Assembly (NCBI GenBank): GCA_963669415.2
Contig: CAXXPS010000002.1
Location: forward strand, 310,001-374,000
Reading direction: 5' to 3'
Origin: JAWKWH01 sp963669415
GTDB taxonomy: Bacteria > Pseudomonadota > Alphaproteobacteria > Rhizobiales > Rhizobiaceae
DNA: 64,000 bases
The stretch's first letter is position 1. Each line of letters begins with the position of its first letter. A program made the translations under genes and the position numbers. This document shows positions 1-8,756 of this stretch, in pieces. The notes below the pieces were generated by a model. It searched no databases. It had not been told where the DNA came from and saw only the letters and a program-made list of their open reading frames with translations.

Positions 1-161
1 TGTTCGGTGATGTCCGCTACGTCGATCTGGGTACAACCAATGTGCCGCTGCTCATCGGCGGAGCACCGGCTGGTGCCTACACCGTAGACCACACGTCGGT
101 AGAGGTTCGCGTTGGCGTGAAAGTCAAACTTTCCGATCTCGGCAATCTGTTCGGAAACTGA
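1..161 (+). CDS. Outer-membrane beta-barrel protein, C-terminal fragment
   Basis: Only the last 52 or so codons lie inside the window. The frame is open from the left edge and stops with TGA at 159-161. The residues alternate hydrophobic and polar (for example VEVRVGVKVKLSDL), as expected of the last strands of a transmembrane beta barrel. They follow a Gly/Thr-rich loop (LLIGGAPAGAY). Rhizobial outer-membrane proteins of the Omp25/Omp31 and related OmpW-like types end in this way, but the barrel family cannot be fixed from so short a piece. The chain ends in LFGN rather than in the usual terminal phenylalanine. A GNRA-loop hairpin follows directly. Confidence 0.55.
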   Translation, partial: FGDVRYVDLGTTNVPLLIGGAPAGAYTVDHTSVEVRVGVKVKLSDLGNLFGN

Positions 162-192
162 CATCTCAAAAGCTTCCCCTTAGTGGCGGGGT

Positions 193-232
193 TCAGGGGC
201 TGGAGACGCAAGTCTTCAGCCCTTCCGCTTTT
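193..232 (+). terminator. Intrinsic terminator after the outer-membrane protein gene
   Basis: Bases 195-207 pair with 212-224 through 13 pairs, including two G-T wobbles. They close a GCAA tetraloop at 208-211, and CCGCTTTT follows. The position, about 35 bases past the stop codon, suits termination of the partial gene at the left edge. Confidence 0.65.
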
Positions 233-416
233 CTGGCTTCGGAATACCGGATTGCGCGAGCAAACGCGTCGGTCAGGCCGCAAAAGACTGATTATGGATC
301 AGCTGATATTGCTTCGGCAAACACACCCGAAAATCATTCACAGTCAAACTATTCGCTAAACCGATATTAAGTTTTTCCGAATATGTTTCTTACTGCGGTA
401 GTTCAGGGGCCGGGCA

Positions 417-1598
417 ATGAGCAAACACGTTCTGATTGTTGAGGACGACCAGGAAATCGTCGATCTGGCGCGACGGGCGGTTTCCAAGATCGACCAATGC
501 GCCTTCACCGGCACATTGTGCGGTTACGATGGACTGCTTGCCGTGGCGACTGCGACCGATCCGGTCGATGTGATTGTTCTCGACCTCACGCTGCCCGATA
601 TTGACGGGCTGGAGTTTCTGCGTCGGCTGGCGGAAGAGAAATATACAGGAACCATTGTTCTTGCTTCCGGACACGACAAGTCTGTGCTGAAATCGGCCAA
701 GCGGTTGGCGGAAATCCACGGTCTTTCGGTCCACGCGGTACTGCAGAAACCGTATCTGCCATCCGAACTGAGAAAAATCATTGAAGATTGCACTCCGGCC
801 GAGCACCCGCAGCCCGAGGCAGATGACGGCCCGGTGACAGGAGATTTGAGCGGCGCAACGCTGGTTCCCTATTACCAGCCGCAATTTGATATTGAATCGG
901 GATCAGTGGCCGGATTTGAGGCGCTGATCCGGCTGCAGCTGGCCGATGGCCCGCTGGTCGGCCCCAGCGCCCTGTTCTCTCACCTGCGCAACCACGAAGA
1001 GCGGGTGACCACTGCTCTGTCCATCGCCGATCTGGTGATGCGTGATCTCGCCTTCGCCCTTGGCAAGACCGCCGAATTCCCCGGCGTATCCCTCAACTTT
1101 GACGCCAGGGTGCTCGAAGACGACGACGCGATGGCCGAATTCACGTCACTCGTTGAGCGCCACGAAATTCCAAAACACATGGTCACCATCGAAGTGATTG
1201 AAAAATCGCTACCTCATAGTGACCAGAGGTTGCTGGAAGTGCTGACCCGACTGCGCATGGCAGGGTTTGAACTCTCACTGGATGATTATGGCACAGGTGG
1301 ATCAAACCACGATCTGCTGCGCCGCTGTCCATTCAACGAACTCAAGCTCGATCACACCATCATCCAATCGGGCCTCAATGACGCGGTGACCGACAAATTC
1401 ATCACCTCGGCCGTCGAGACCGCCAGGTCGCTGGATCTTCGCCTGGTGGCAGAAGGCATCGAGACCATGCATGATCTGGCATTTGTCCGCAATCACGGCA
1501 TTCGCATCGTGCAAGGGTTCCTCTTTGAACGGCCGATGCCGATCGAACGGGCGCTTCCGTTCGTATTATCCGGACATGAAGAAGCACTGAGCGCCTAG
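417..1598 (+). CDS. Response regulator with EAL domain (probable cyclic-di-GMP phosphodiesterase)
   Basis: A 393-residue protein with a receiver domain (about 1-125) joined to an EAL domain (about 145-385), the RocR-like layout. The receiver keeps the acidic pair at 10-11, a phospho-acceptor Asp56 (VLDLTLPD), Ser84 and Lys111. The EAL part keeps the signature at 168-170 (GFEALIR) and later motifs needed for metal and catalysis: NFDAR, IEVIE, DDYGTGG, LKLD, VAEGIET and QGF. It should therefore hydrolyse c-di-GMP under control of a sensor kinase. No kinase gene is adjacent, and there is no GGDEF domain. It appears monocistronic, with a gap of about 250 bases upstream. The cognate kinase and target process cannot be told from the window. 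Confidence 0.9.
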   Translation: MSKHVLIVEDDQEIVDLARRAVSKIDQCAFTGTLCGYDGLLAVATATDPVDVIVLDLTLPDIDGLEFLRRLAEEKYTGTIVLASGHDKSVLKSAKRLAEIHGLSVHAVLQKPYLPSELRKIIEDCTPAEHPQPEADDGPVTGDLSGATLVPYYQPQFDIESGSVAGFEALIRLQLADGPLVGPSALFSHLRNHEERVTTALSIADLVMRDLAFALGKTAEFPGVSLNFDARVLEDDDAMAEFTSLVERHEIPKHMVTIEVIEKSLPHSDQRLLEVLTRLRMAGFELSLDDYGTGGSNHDLLRRCPFNELKLDHTIIQSGLNDAVTDKFITSAVETARSLDLRLVAEGIETMHDLAFVRNHGIRIVQGFLFERPMPIERALPFVLSGHEEALSA

Positions 1599-1661
1599 AG
1601 CAACCGTTTCCGGCAAGGCGATGAGCGAAAAGGCTCAGCCCTTGAGCGGAAACAAGACCCG

Positions 1662-2351
1662 TCAAATCTCACCGATCCCGATCTCGCCGGCCGCCAGGCG
1701 CGCCAGCAGGTCGACATGGACATCCAGCGCATCGATCACCCGGTAGCCCGGATCTTGACCGTCAAAGGCGAGGTTCAGGTCGGTGCCCGCCAGCACCACG
1801 GCCTCGGCTCCCTGCTCCTCGACCATCCGCCTGCCCGCGTCCAGAAACATTTGCCGCACCGAAGGCGTGCACTCCCCTGCCACCGCCATGTCCTGATAGA
1901 TCTGTCCGAGCAGCTCGGTCTCGTCATCGAGGGCGACAGCTGTGGTGCGGGTCAGCTGGCCGTAAAGGCGGGTGTGCATCACCACGCGGGTGCCGAGCAG
2001 CCCGACGCGCTGCAATCCCTCAGCCTCGAAATAGGCATCAAGCGGCGTGACGCCGGAGACAAGCGGCAGGGATGAAAGTGGTTGCAATTCGTCAAAACAA
2101 AAATGCCCGCCAAGCGAGGTCAACGCAGCAACATCGGCTCCCGCCCCTTTCAGTTCGTCAACCTGACGGGCGAAGATTTCCGCCTGCGGTTGCCTCAGAT
2201 CGGCGAGAACGTTTGCGATGAGGGTTTGGACATCGCCATGCGAAATGGTCAGGTGCAAGCGCGCGCCTTTGGCGTTCATTGCCGCGGTGAGCCGCTGATA
2301 ATAGACGATGGTGGCCGCAACGCCGATCCCGCCAATGAGCCCGATATGCAT
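1662..2351 (-). CDS. Aspartate/glutamate racemase-family protein lacking both catalytic cysteines
   Basis: A 229-residue protein of the Asp/Glu racemase fold, recognised by the opening MHIGLIGGIG, the central VGLLGTR and the region VVLAGTDL. Enzymes of this family (YgeA-type racemases) use two cysteines, usually in a CNT-x-H motif and in a GCTE motif. Here the first site reads TSLGGHFC (78-85) and the second AGTDL (188-192), so neither position holds Cys. Cys85 lies two residues past the conserved His and might be displaced. An upstream start at 2408 is open, but the ATG at 2351 begins exactly at the conserved first strand. Racemase activity is doubtful; ligand binding or another reaction is possible. 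Confidence 0.75.
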   Translation of the reverse strand: MHIGLIGGIGVAATIVYYQRLTAAMNAKGARLHLTISHGDVQTLIANVLADLRQPQAEIFARQVDELKGAGADVAALTSLGGHFCFDELQPLSSLPLVSGVTPLDAYFEAEGLQRVGLLGTRVVMHTRLYGQLTRTTAVALDDETELLGQIYQDMAVAGECTPSVRQMFLDAGRRMVEEQGAEAVVLAGTDLNLAFDGQDPGYRVIDALDVHVDLLARLAAGEIGIGEI

Positions 2352-2934
2352 GTTTTTCTCCGAAATGACACCGAATGGATGCGAGCGCCTGTCGCTGTGC
2401 CGATGCAAGCTTACTACAGGCAGAAAGCCGGAACAAAGCCGGCAATCATTGTGGCTGCGGGGATACGATCATCAGCAACCCTCTGAAATTATTGGATTTT
2501 GTGTGAGATTTGTCCACACTCTCCAGAACTGTGAAACAATCCCGCATCCTTTTCGTGGAACGTTGCATCGCGACAGCGGTCGGCGGAACTGGATGGCGCT
2601 CCGGCCGGTGGAAGTCAAACGCTGCTTGCCGGGGAGGCTCCGCCCAATTGTGCTCTGGGCTCGACGTATCGGCAGCGCAAGCTGACGAACGCGGCGGGAC
2701 TAACAAAATCGCCGGCGGGCGGTCACCAGGACCACCCAAGCTATGCAAGACAAGCCTGGACAACGCGTCCGAAGGCCGCCCGTCTTTCCATTTTCAAGCC
2801 ACGGCAGCTTTTTTGCGGCGCGTGAACCCTTCAGTTTGACCACCGATCCTTTTCAGCGCAGCTGTCGCAAATCCGGTAGCACCGAGAACCGGACTGGACT
2901 AATTTTCATTGCCGCAGCAACCGGAATTCCAATC
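2352..2934. other. Intergenic stretch without a supported gene
   Basis: About 580 bases lie between the divergent racemase-family gene and the AEC permease. Overlapping open frames exist on both strands (2446-2763 minus, 2510-2839 plus), but none has a convincing start, ribosome binding site or protein-like composition. The stretch must hold the promoters of both flanking genes. I recognise no known riboswitch or small RNA in it. Confidence 0.5.
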
Positions 2935-3864
2935 GTGAACATCGCCACGGTAATCACCACCATCTGGCCGATCTTTGCCATCATTTGCGCCGGGTTCATT
3001 CTGGCTCGGGCCGGTTTTCCATCCGCCAATTTCTGGCCGGCTGCCGAACAGATCAACTATTTTCTCCTGTTTCCGGCACTGCTCGTTTCCAGCCTTGCCA
3101 ATGCACCGGTTGGCGATCCGGAAGTCTTGCGGTTAGGGGCCGCAGCGGTTGTCACGATTGTCGTCGCTGCTCTGGGCTTGAGTATTTTTCGGCGCGCGCG
3201 GCCCATGCCAGCGGCCCGTTTCGGTCCGCTCCTGCAGGGCACGGTGCGCCTCAACACCTATCTCGGCCTTGCCATCATGGCGACGCTTGCCGGCACGCAA
3301 GGGATGGAGCGCGCCGGTGTCTATCTGGCGATCGCGGTGCCCCTGGTCAACGTGCTGGCAATTGCCGCCCTGACTGATGCGAGCGCGTTGAAACAGCCAT
3401 GGACACTGCTGAGGACGATTCTGGCAAACCCGCTCATCCTTGCCTGTTTGGCCGGTTTTTTCCTTGCCCTGACCGGAATCGGCCTGCCCTTCGGCACAGG
3501 GCGATTTGTCGGTTTGTTGGGACAGGGCAGCCTGCCGCTCGGCCTCATCTGCGTCGGTGCCGCGCTTCAACCTGCAGCGCTGGGTGGCGATATGAAAGTG
3601 CTCGCCGGAACAAGCCTGCTGCGCCTCATGATCATGCCGGTTCTGGCAGTCGCGGTCGCCCGTTTGTTAGGCCTGGATGCGGTCAGCACACTGGTTCTGG
3701 TGGTGTTTTCAGCCGTGCCAACCGCACCGACCGCCTATGTTCTGACGCGTCAGTTGGGTGGCGATGCGACGTTCATGGCGGGCATTGTGACGCTTCAAAC
3801 CCTGCTGGCTGTGGCCACGATCCCGCTGGTGCTTGTACTCATGGGGCTTTTTGCGGTTTCTTAG
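2935..3864 (+). CDS. AEC-family permease (auxin efflux carrier fold)
   Basis: From the GTG at 2935 the product is 309 residues, the usual length for the bacterial AEC (auxin efflux carrier, PF03547) family. The open frame extends upstream to 2743, but those 64 residues are Arg/Ser-rich and not membrane-like, so they are excluded. About ten hydrophobic segments are visible, starting with ITTIWPIFAIICAGFIL and ending with LLAVATIPLVLVLMGLF. The internal PTAPTAYVLTRQ segment is typical of the second half of the family. Members move organic acids such as malonate or malate, but the substrate cannot be predicted. The gene reads towards the 2-oxoacid oxidoreductase operon about 110 bases downstream. 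Co-transcription is possible but not shown. Confidence 0.85.
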   Translation: MNIATVITTIWPIFAIICAGFILARAGFPSANFWPAAEQINYFLLFPALLVSSLANAPVGDPEVLRLGAAAVVTIVVAALGLSIFRRARPMPAARFGPLLQGTVRLNTYLGLAIMATLAGTQGMERAGVYLAIAVPLVNVLAIAALTDASALKQPWTLLRTILANPLILACLAGFFLALTGIGLPFGTGRFVGLLGQGSLPLGLICVGAALQPAALGGDMKVLAGTSLLRLMIMPVLAVAVARLLGLDAVSTLVLVVFSAVPTAPTAYVLTRQLGGDATFMAGIVTLQTLLAVATIPLVLVLMGLFAVS

Positions 3865-3971
3865 AACGGCGGCAAAACCTTTATCCACATGAAAACATTG
3901 AAGCATTTTTCGTAACCATGATTCCGTTCCGGCGAAAAATACCCTAGTTGTGAGTTGAAACATTTTCATTT

Positions 3972-5807
3972 GTGTGCAGCACTGCGCACAGGGACACGTG
4001 GGAGAATGTTGAGCTGAAACCGACAAACACCAGCAATCCTGAATATTTTCACAAGGTCGTGGACTGCCAATATGCCTGCCCCGCGCACACGCCGGTGCCG
4101 GCCTATATCCGCTTGATTGCGCAAGAGCGGTATACTGACGCCTACCTGATCAACTGGGAAAGCAACGTCTTCCCCGGTGTTCTGGGGAGGACTTGCGACC
4201 GCCCCTGCGAGCCGGCCTGCCGCAGGGCCCGGGTGGAAGAAGAGCCGGTGGCGATTTGCCGGCTGAAGCGGGTGGCGGCCGACTTCAAGGATGAGGTTGC
4301 CGACCAATTGCCCAAGGCCGGTCCACCAAACGGCAAGAAAATCGCGCTGATTGGCGCCGGGCCCGCCTCACTCACCGTTGCACGCGATCTGGCTCCGCTA
4401 GGCTATGAGTTGCACCTCTATGACGAGCAGGCCAAGGCCGGCGGTTTCATGCGTTCGCAAATTCCCTCGTTCCGCCTGCCGGAATCCGTGCTGGATGAGG
4501 AAATCGGCTATGTGCTCGACATGGGTATCGTTACCATCTTCGACACCTATATCGACAGCATGGCTGATCTGCTCGACAAGAACTATGACGCCGTCTTCGT
4601 CGGCAGCGGAGCGCCGCGCGGCAAAGATTTGCCGGATCTCCCGAACCGCAAGGAAGCGGACGCCAACATCCATATCGGCATCGACTGGCTGTCGAGTGTT
4701 GCCTTCGAACACACCAAGGAAATCGGCAAGCGGGTGATTGTGCTGGGTGGCGGCAACACGGCGATGGATTGCTGCCGCACCTCCCGCCGGCTCGGCGGTG
4801 AGGAAGTGCAAGTGATCGTGCGCAGCCCGTTTGCCGACATGAAAGCGAGCCCGTGGGAAAAAGAGGATGCCATGCATGAGGGCATTCCGATCACCGACAA
4901 CCACGTGCCGCTGGAATTCGTGGTCGAAGACGGGAAACTGACGGGCATGAAATTTGATCGCGTCGAGGCGATTTATCATGCCGACGGCCGCCGTGAATTG
5001 AAATCCACCGGCGAGGAACCGGTGTTTGTTGCCTGTGACGACGTTCTGATCGCCATCGGCCAGGAAAACGCCTTTCCGTGGATCGAAAAGGAGACCGGCA
5101 TCCGCTTCACCAGTTGGGGGACGCCGATCATCAACGACGACGAGACGTTTCAATCCACCCGCAAGGATGTGTTCTTCGGCGGCGACTCCGCGTTTGGACC
5201 GTCAAACATCATTACTGCAGTGGCACATGGCCACAAGGCGGCTGTGTCGATCGATCTTTATTGCCGCGGTAAAAACCTGGCGAAACGCCCTGCGCCCTAT
5301 GTCAATCTGGTCAGCCAGAAAATGGGCATTCACGAATGGATCTACGATTCCATTCCCATCGAGGACAAGCGCAAGACCGTACCTTTGGTCGATCTGAAGA
5401 AAGCACTCAACGATCGATCGCTTGAGGTCGAACTCGGATTCGATCCGGAGACGGCGTTCATCGAGGCTGAGCGTTGCCTCAACTGTGACGCCCAAACTGT
5501 TTTTACGTCGAACGAGTGTATCGAGTGCGATGCGTGCACGGATATCTGCCCGACCAGCTGCATCAATTTTACTCAGAACGGGCCGGAGAAAGAGTTGCGC
5601 CAGCGCCTGCTGGTGCCGGCAGAAAACCTGGAACAGGACCTCTACGTTTCCGACAAGCTCGGGACCGGCAAGGTGATGGTCAAGGATGAAGACCTCTGCC
5701 TGCATTGCGGACTGTGCGCCGAACGGTGCCCTACTGCTGCCTGGGACATGCAGATGTTCTTCTACAATACCGCCAAGGCAACGCCTGACATTGTGAGTGT
5801 CAAATGA
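3972..5807 (+). CDS. NAD(P)H-dependent flavin/Fe-S subunit (GltD-like) of a 2-oxoacid:acceptor oxidoreductase
   Basis: A 611-residue protein shaped like the glutamate synthase small subunit. N-terminal Fe-S cysteines lie at 32, 36, 75, 79 and 83. The FAD dinucleotide fold is GAGPAS (128-133), and the NAD(P) fold GGGNTA is at 259-264. A C-terminal ferredoxin region binds two [4Fe-4S] clusters (cysteines from about 502 to 530 and CLHCGLCAERCP near 576). It should pass electrons between NAD(P)H and the KorAB-type enzyme encoded next. This resembles the KorC subunit of 2-oxoglutarate:NADP oxidoreductase in Azoarcus/Thauera. The stop overlaps the next start (ATGA). The start is uncertain: GTG 3972 has no good ribosome site and sits in a palindrome, while an in-frame CTG at 4014 lies 8 bases after GGAGA. 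Confidence 0.85.
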   Translation: MCSTAHRDTWENVELKPTNTSNPEYFHKVVDCQYACPAHTPVPAYIRLIAQERYTDAYLINWESNVFPGVLGRTCDRPCEPACRRARVEEEPVAICRLKRVAADFKDEVADQLPKAGPPNGKKIALIGAGPASLTVARDLAPLGYELHLYDEQAKAGGFMRSQIPSFRLPESVLDEEIGYVLDMGIVTIFDTYIDSMADLLDKNYDAVFVGSGAPRGKDLPDLPNRKEADANIHIGIDWLSSVAFEHTKEIGKRVIVLGGGNTAMDCCRTSRRLGGEEVQVIVRSPFADMKASPWEKEDAMHEGIPITDNHVPLEFVVEDGKLTGMKFDRVEAIYHADGRRELKSTGEEPVFVACDDVLIAIGQENAFPWIEKETGIRFTSWGTPIINDDETFQSTRKDVFFGGDSAFGPSNIITAVAHGHKAAVSIDLYCRGKNLAKRPAPYVNLVSQKMGIHEWIYDSIPIEDKRKTVPLVDLKKALNDRSLEVELGFDPETAFIEAERCLNCDAQTVFTSNECIECDACTDICPTSCINFTQNGPEKELRQRLLVPAENLEQDLYVSDKLGTGKVMVKDEDLCLHCGLCAERCPTAAWDMQMFFYNTAKATPDIVSVK

Positions 5808-7684
5808 AACAGATTGAAGGCGTCAACGATTTCGTCGTCAAATTTGCCAATGTGAACGGCACTGGTTCAGCCTCGGCCAACCACCTGTTTGCCAAGGCGA
5901 TTTTCCGCATGGGGATTCCAGTCAGCCCGCGCAATATATTTCCCTCCAATATTCAGGGCTTGCCGACATGGTATGAGGTCCGGGTCAGTTCCAAAGGCTA
6001 TCTTGGCCGCCGTGGCGGTGTCGACCTGATGGTTTGTGTGAACCCGCAAACGATGGAGCAGGATATCGCCAGCGTCGAGCCCGGCGGATACTTCGTCTAC
6101 GACACCACCAAACCGCTGGCGCCACATTTAAGGCGCGACGACATCACCTATTTCGGCATTCCGCTGACCGAGATGTGCATGCGCGAGTTCAAGGTGCCGC
6201 GCCTGCAGCAGCTGTTGAAGAACGTTGTCTATGTCGGAGCGATGGCCGCGTTACTGGATATCCGCTTCCCGATCCTGAAGAACCTGTTGAACGATCAGTT
6301 CAAGGGCAAGGAACGCCTGATCATGCCCAATGTTCAGGCATTGGAGATGGGCTACCAGTTTGCAACTGAGAATTTTTCCTGTCCCCTGCCAATCCGGCTT
6401 GAGCAAGGGGGAAATGTCGCTGCGCATATTCAGGAAAGCGATCATATTTTGATGAACGGCAATACCGCCGCCGCGCTCGGCGCCATTTATGGTGGCGCGA
6501 CCGTCGCTGCCTGGTACCCGATTACGCCATCAACTTCGGTCGTGGACGCTTTTTCCAGATATGCCGAACGTATGCGGATCGATCCCGGTACAGGCAAAAA
6601 GAACTTTGCTATTCTGCAGGCCGAAGACGAGTTGGCCGCAATGGGCATAGTCGTTGGAGCCGGCTGGAATGGCGCCCGGGCTTTCACCGCAACATCGGGC
6701 CCCGGCCTGTCGCTGATGAGCGAATTCTTGGGTCTTGCCTATTTTGCCGAGGTTCCCGTCGTGCTGATTGACGTGCAGCGTTCCGGTCCGTCCACCGGCA
6801 TGCCGACCCGCAGCCAGCAATCCGACATTCTGGCAGCCGCCTATGCCAGCCATGGCGATACCAAGCATGTATTGCTGTTTCCTGCCACGCCACGCGAATG
6901 TTTCGATATGACAGTGCAGGCTTTTGATCTGGCCGAGCGGCTTCAAACCCCCGTCATCATGATGTCCGATCTCGATCTCGGCATGAACGACTGGATGTCG
7001 CCACCGCTTGAATGGGACGACGATTACGAGATGGATCGCGGCAAGGTTCTCGATGCAGAGGCTCTGGACAATGCCGAGAAGTGGGGCCGCTATCTCGATG
7101 TCGATGGCGACGGCATTTGTTACCGCACCCTGCCGGGAACGCATCCGGACAAGGGTGCATTCTTCACCCGTGGATCATCCAAGAACGAAATGGCGGTCTA
7201 TTCGGAGAGCGGCGAGGATTATGTGCGGAACGTCGACCGTCTGCTGCGCAAGTTTGAGACCGCTAAATCCTGGGTGCCGGAACCCAAGACCCACCCGCCG
7301 GTCAAGGTGAAGAAACCCAAGACCAAGAAGAAACTCGGCGCGCTTTTCTTCGGAACCTCGGCATCGCCAGCATATGAAGCGGTCGAACTGCTGGCTGATG
7401 AAGGTTATCCAATCAACACGATGCGTATCCGCGCATTTCCCTTTAACCAGAGCCTCGATGAGTTCGTTCATGAACACGACATGGTTTTCGTGATTGAGCA
7501 GAACCGAGATGGCCAAATGCGTCAGTTGATCATGAACGAGTGCCATATCGCGCCGGACAAGTTGAACTCGGTGTTGAACTATTCCGGTACCCCGATCACC
7601 GCGCGCACCATCGCCCGCCAGATCCGGCAGGCCTTGAAGGTTAAGAGCGCGGATATTGTCAAGCTGCATCCGGAGACCGCCTGA
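5804..7684 (+). CDS. korA: 2-oxoacid:acceptor oxidoreductase, fused gamma-alpha subunit
   Basis: A 626-residue protein. The first 190 residues or so form the gamma domain (NGTGSASANHLFAKAIFRMG). The alpha (pyrimidine-binding) domain follows, with GNTAAALGAIYGGATVAAWYPITPSTS near 220. This fusion is standard for 2-oxoglutarate:ferredoxin oxidoreductases (KorA) and some related enzymes. With the beta subunit it would cleave a 2-oxoacid oxidatively to the acyl-CoA using thiamine diphosphate. It overlaps the upstream subunit by four bases and the downstream start by one (TGATG), so the three are translationally coupled. Substrate (2-oxoglutarate, pyruvate or branched-chain 2-oxoacid) cannot be decided from sequence alone; 2-oxoglutarate is my first guess. 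Confidence 0.85.
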   Translation: MKQIEGVNDFVVKFANVNGTGSASANHLFAKAIFRMGIPVSPRNIFPSNIQGLPTWYEVRVSSKGYLGRRGGVDLMVCVNPQTMEQDIASVEPGGYFVYDTTKPLAPHLRRDDITYFGIPLTEMCMREFKVPRLQQLLKNVVYVGAMAALLDIRFPILKNLLNDQFKGKERLIMPNVQALEMGYQFATENFSCPLPIRLEQGGNVAAHIQESDHILMNGNTAAALGAIYGGATVAAWYPITPSTSVVDAFSRYAERMRIDPGTGKKNFAILQAEDELAAMGIVVGAGWNGARAFTATSGPGLSLMSEFLGLAYFAEVPVVLIDVQRSGPSTGMPTRSQQSDILAAAYASHGDTKHVLLFPATPRECFDMTVQAFDLAERLQTPVIMMSDLDLGMNDWMSPPLEWDDDYEMDRGKVLDAEALDNAEKWGRYLDVDGDGICYRTLPGTHPDKGAFFTRGSSKNEMAVYSESGEDYVRNVDRLLRKFETAKSWVPEPKTHPPVKVKKPKTKKKLGALFFGTSASPAYEAVELLADEGYPINTMRIRAFPFNQSLDEFVHEHDMVFVIEQNRDGQMRQLIMNECHIAPDKLNSVLNYSGTPITARTIARQIRQALKVKSADIVKLHPETA

Positions 7685-8733
7685 TGTCCTATATCAAGCC
7701 AAAGTTCCGTCATCCCCGTTTGCCGGTCAATTCGCTCGGCTACACGGTTGCCGACTATGACGGATCGATCTCGACCCTTTGTGCCGGCTGCGGTCATGAC
7801 AGCATCTCGGCGGCAATCCGTAATGCCTGCTTTCTTTCATCCATCCCGCCGCATCGGATTGCCAAATTGTCGGGCATCGGCTGTTCGTCAAAAACACCGA
7901 CATATTTTCTTGGCCGCAGCCATGGCTTCAATTCAGTGCATGGCCGGATGCCGTCGGTGGCGACCGGGGCAAACGTTGCCAATTGTGATTTGACCTATAT
8001 CGGTTTGTCCGGCGACGGTGATACGGCGTCCATCGGCATGGGGCAGTTCATTCACCTGATCCGGCGCAATGTCGACATGACCTATATCGTCGCCAACAAT
8101 GGGTGTTACGGCCTGACCAAGGGCCAGGACAGCGCGACGGCCGATCTCGGTTCGATCAGCAAAACCGGTTACACCAATCCGTTTGAAGGAATCGATTTGG
8201 CGAGCCTGGCGCTGCTTCAGGGCGCCAGTTTTGTCGGCCGCAGCTTTTCCGGCGACAAGGAGCAGTTGGAACCGCTGATAAGGGCGGCGATGGCGCACAA
8301 GGGTTTCGCCTTTATCGACGTCGTCTCTCCGTGTGTGACATTCGCCAACCATGCCGGGTCCACCAAAAGCTACGCAGCCACCCGAGAGCATCTCGACGTC
8401 ATGCCGCTGGATTTCGTGCCCATGCGTGAGGAAATCCGTACCCAGTACGATCCCGGCACCAGCCAATCCGTAACCCTGCACGACGGCTCGGTCATTCATC
8501 TGCACAAGGCGGCCGATGATTACCGGGCGGTTGACCGCAACGAAGCGTTGATGACGATGCTGGTCGCGAGGGAGAAAAACAAAATCCTGACCGGATTGTT
8601 GTTCCTTGATCCCAATTCCCAGGACCTCAACCAGACCCTGCAACTGGCCTCACGCCCCCTGAACGATCTGGGCAAGAACGAACTCTGCCCCGGCAGCCGG
8701 GTTCTGAAAAGCATCAACGACGGACTACGATAA
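7684..8733 (+). CDS. korB: 2-oxoacid:acceptor oxidoreductase, beta subunit (thiamine diphosphate and 4Fe-4S binding)
   Basis: A 349-residue beta subunit. Likely cluster ligands are Cys33 and Cys36 (CAGCGHD), Cys67 (GIGCSS) and the Cys of VSPCV further on. The thiamine diphosphate motif begins with GDGD at 110-113 and ends with NN at 138-139 (VANNGCYGLTKGQ). Its LTKGQ-type loop is common to pyruvate and 2-oxoglutarate ferredoxin oxidoreductase beta subunits. It is the last gene of the three-gene operon, and 23 bases separate its stop from the converging gene. These enzymes are often oxygen-sensitive; several residues match aerobic-type family members only in general form, so oxygen tolerance cannot be judged. 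Confidence 0.88.
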   Translation: MSYIKPKFRHPRLPVNSLGYTVADYDGSISTLCAGCGHDSISAAIRNACFLSSIPPHRIAKLSGIGCSSKTPTYFLGRSHGFNSVHGRMPSVATGANVANCDLTYIGLSGDGDTASIGMGQFIHLIRRNVDMTYIVANNGCYGLTKGQDSATADLGSISKTGYTNPFEGIDLASLALLQGASFVGRSFSGDKEQLEPLIRAAMAHKGFAFIDVVSPCVTFANHAGSTKSYAATREHLDVMPLDFVPMREEIRTQYDPGTSQSVTLHDGSVIHLHKAADDYRAVDRNEALMTMLVAREKNKILTGLLFLDPNSQDLNQTLQLASRPLNDLGKNELCPGSRVLKSINDGLR

Positions 8734-8756
8734 GAACTGCCGGGCGCACGGCGATA

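Noticed and set aside
390..884. Minus-strand ORF of 164 codons opposite the REC-EAL gene
   Set aside because: It is an antisense shadow of a clearly coding frame with full receiver and EAL motifs; its composition is not protein-like.
2446..2839. Overlapping ORFs on both strands before the AEC permease
   Set aside because: No start with a ribosome site, Arg/Ser/Pro-rich composition on both strands, and no recognisable motif.
4398..5153. Minus-strand ORF of 251 codons opposite the flavin/Fe-S subunit
   Set aside because: It lies wholly antisense to conserved FAD and NAD(P) folds and shows only His/Arg-rich shadow sequence.
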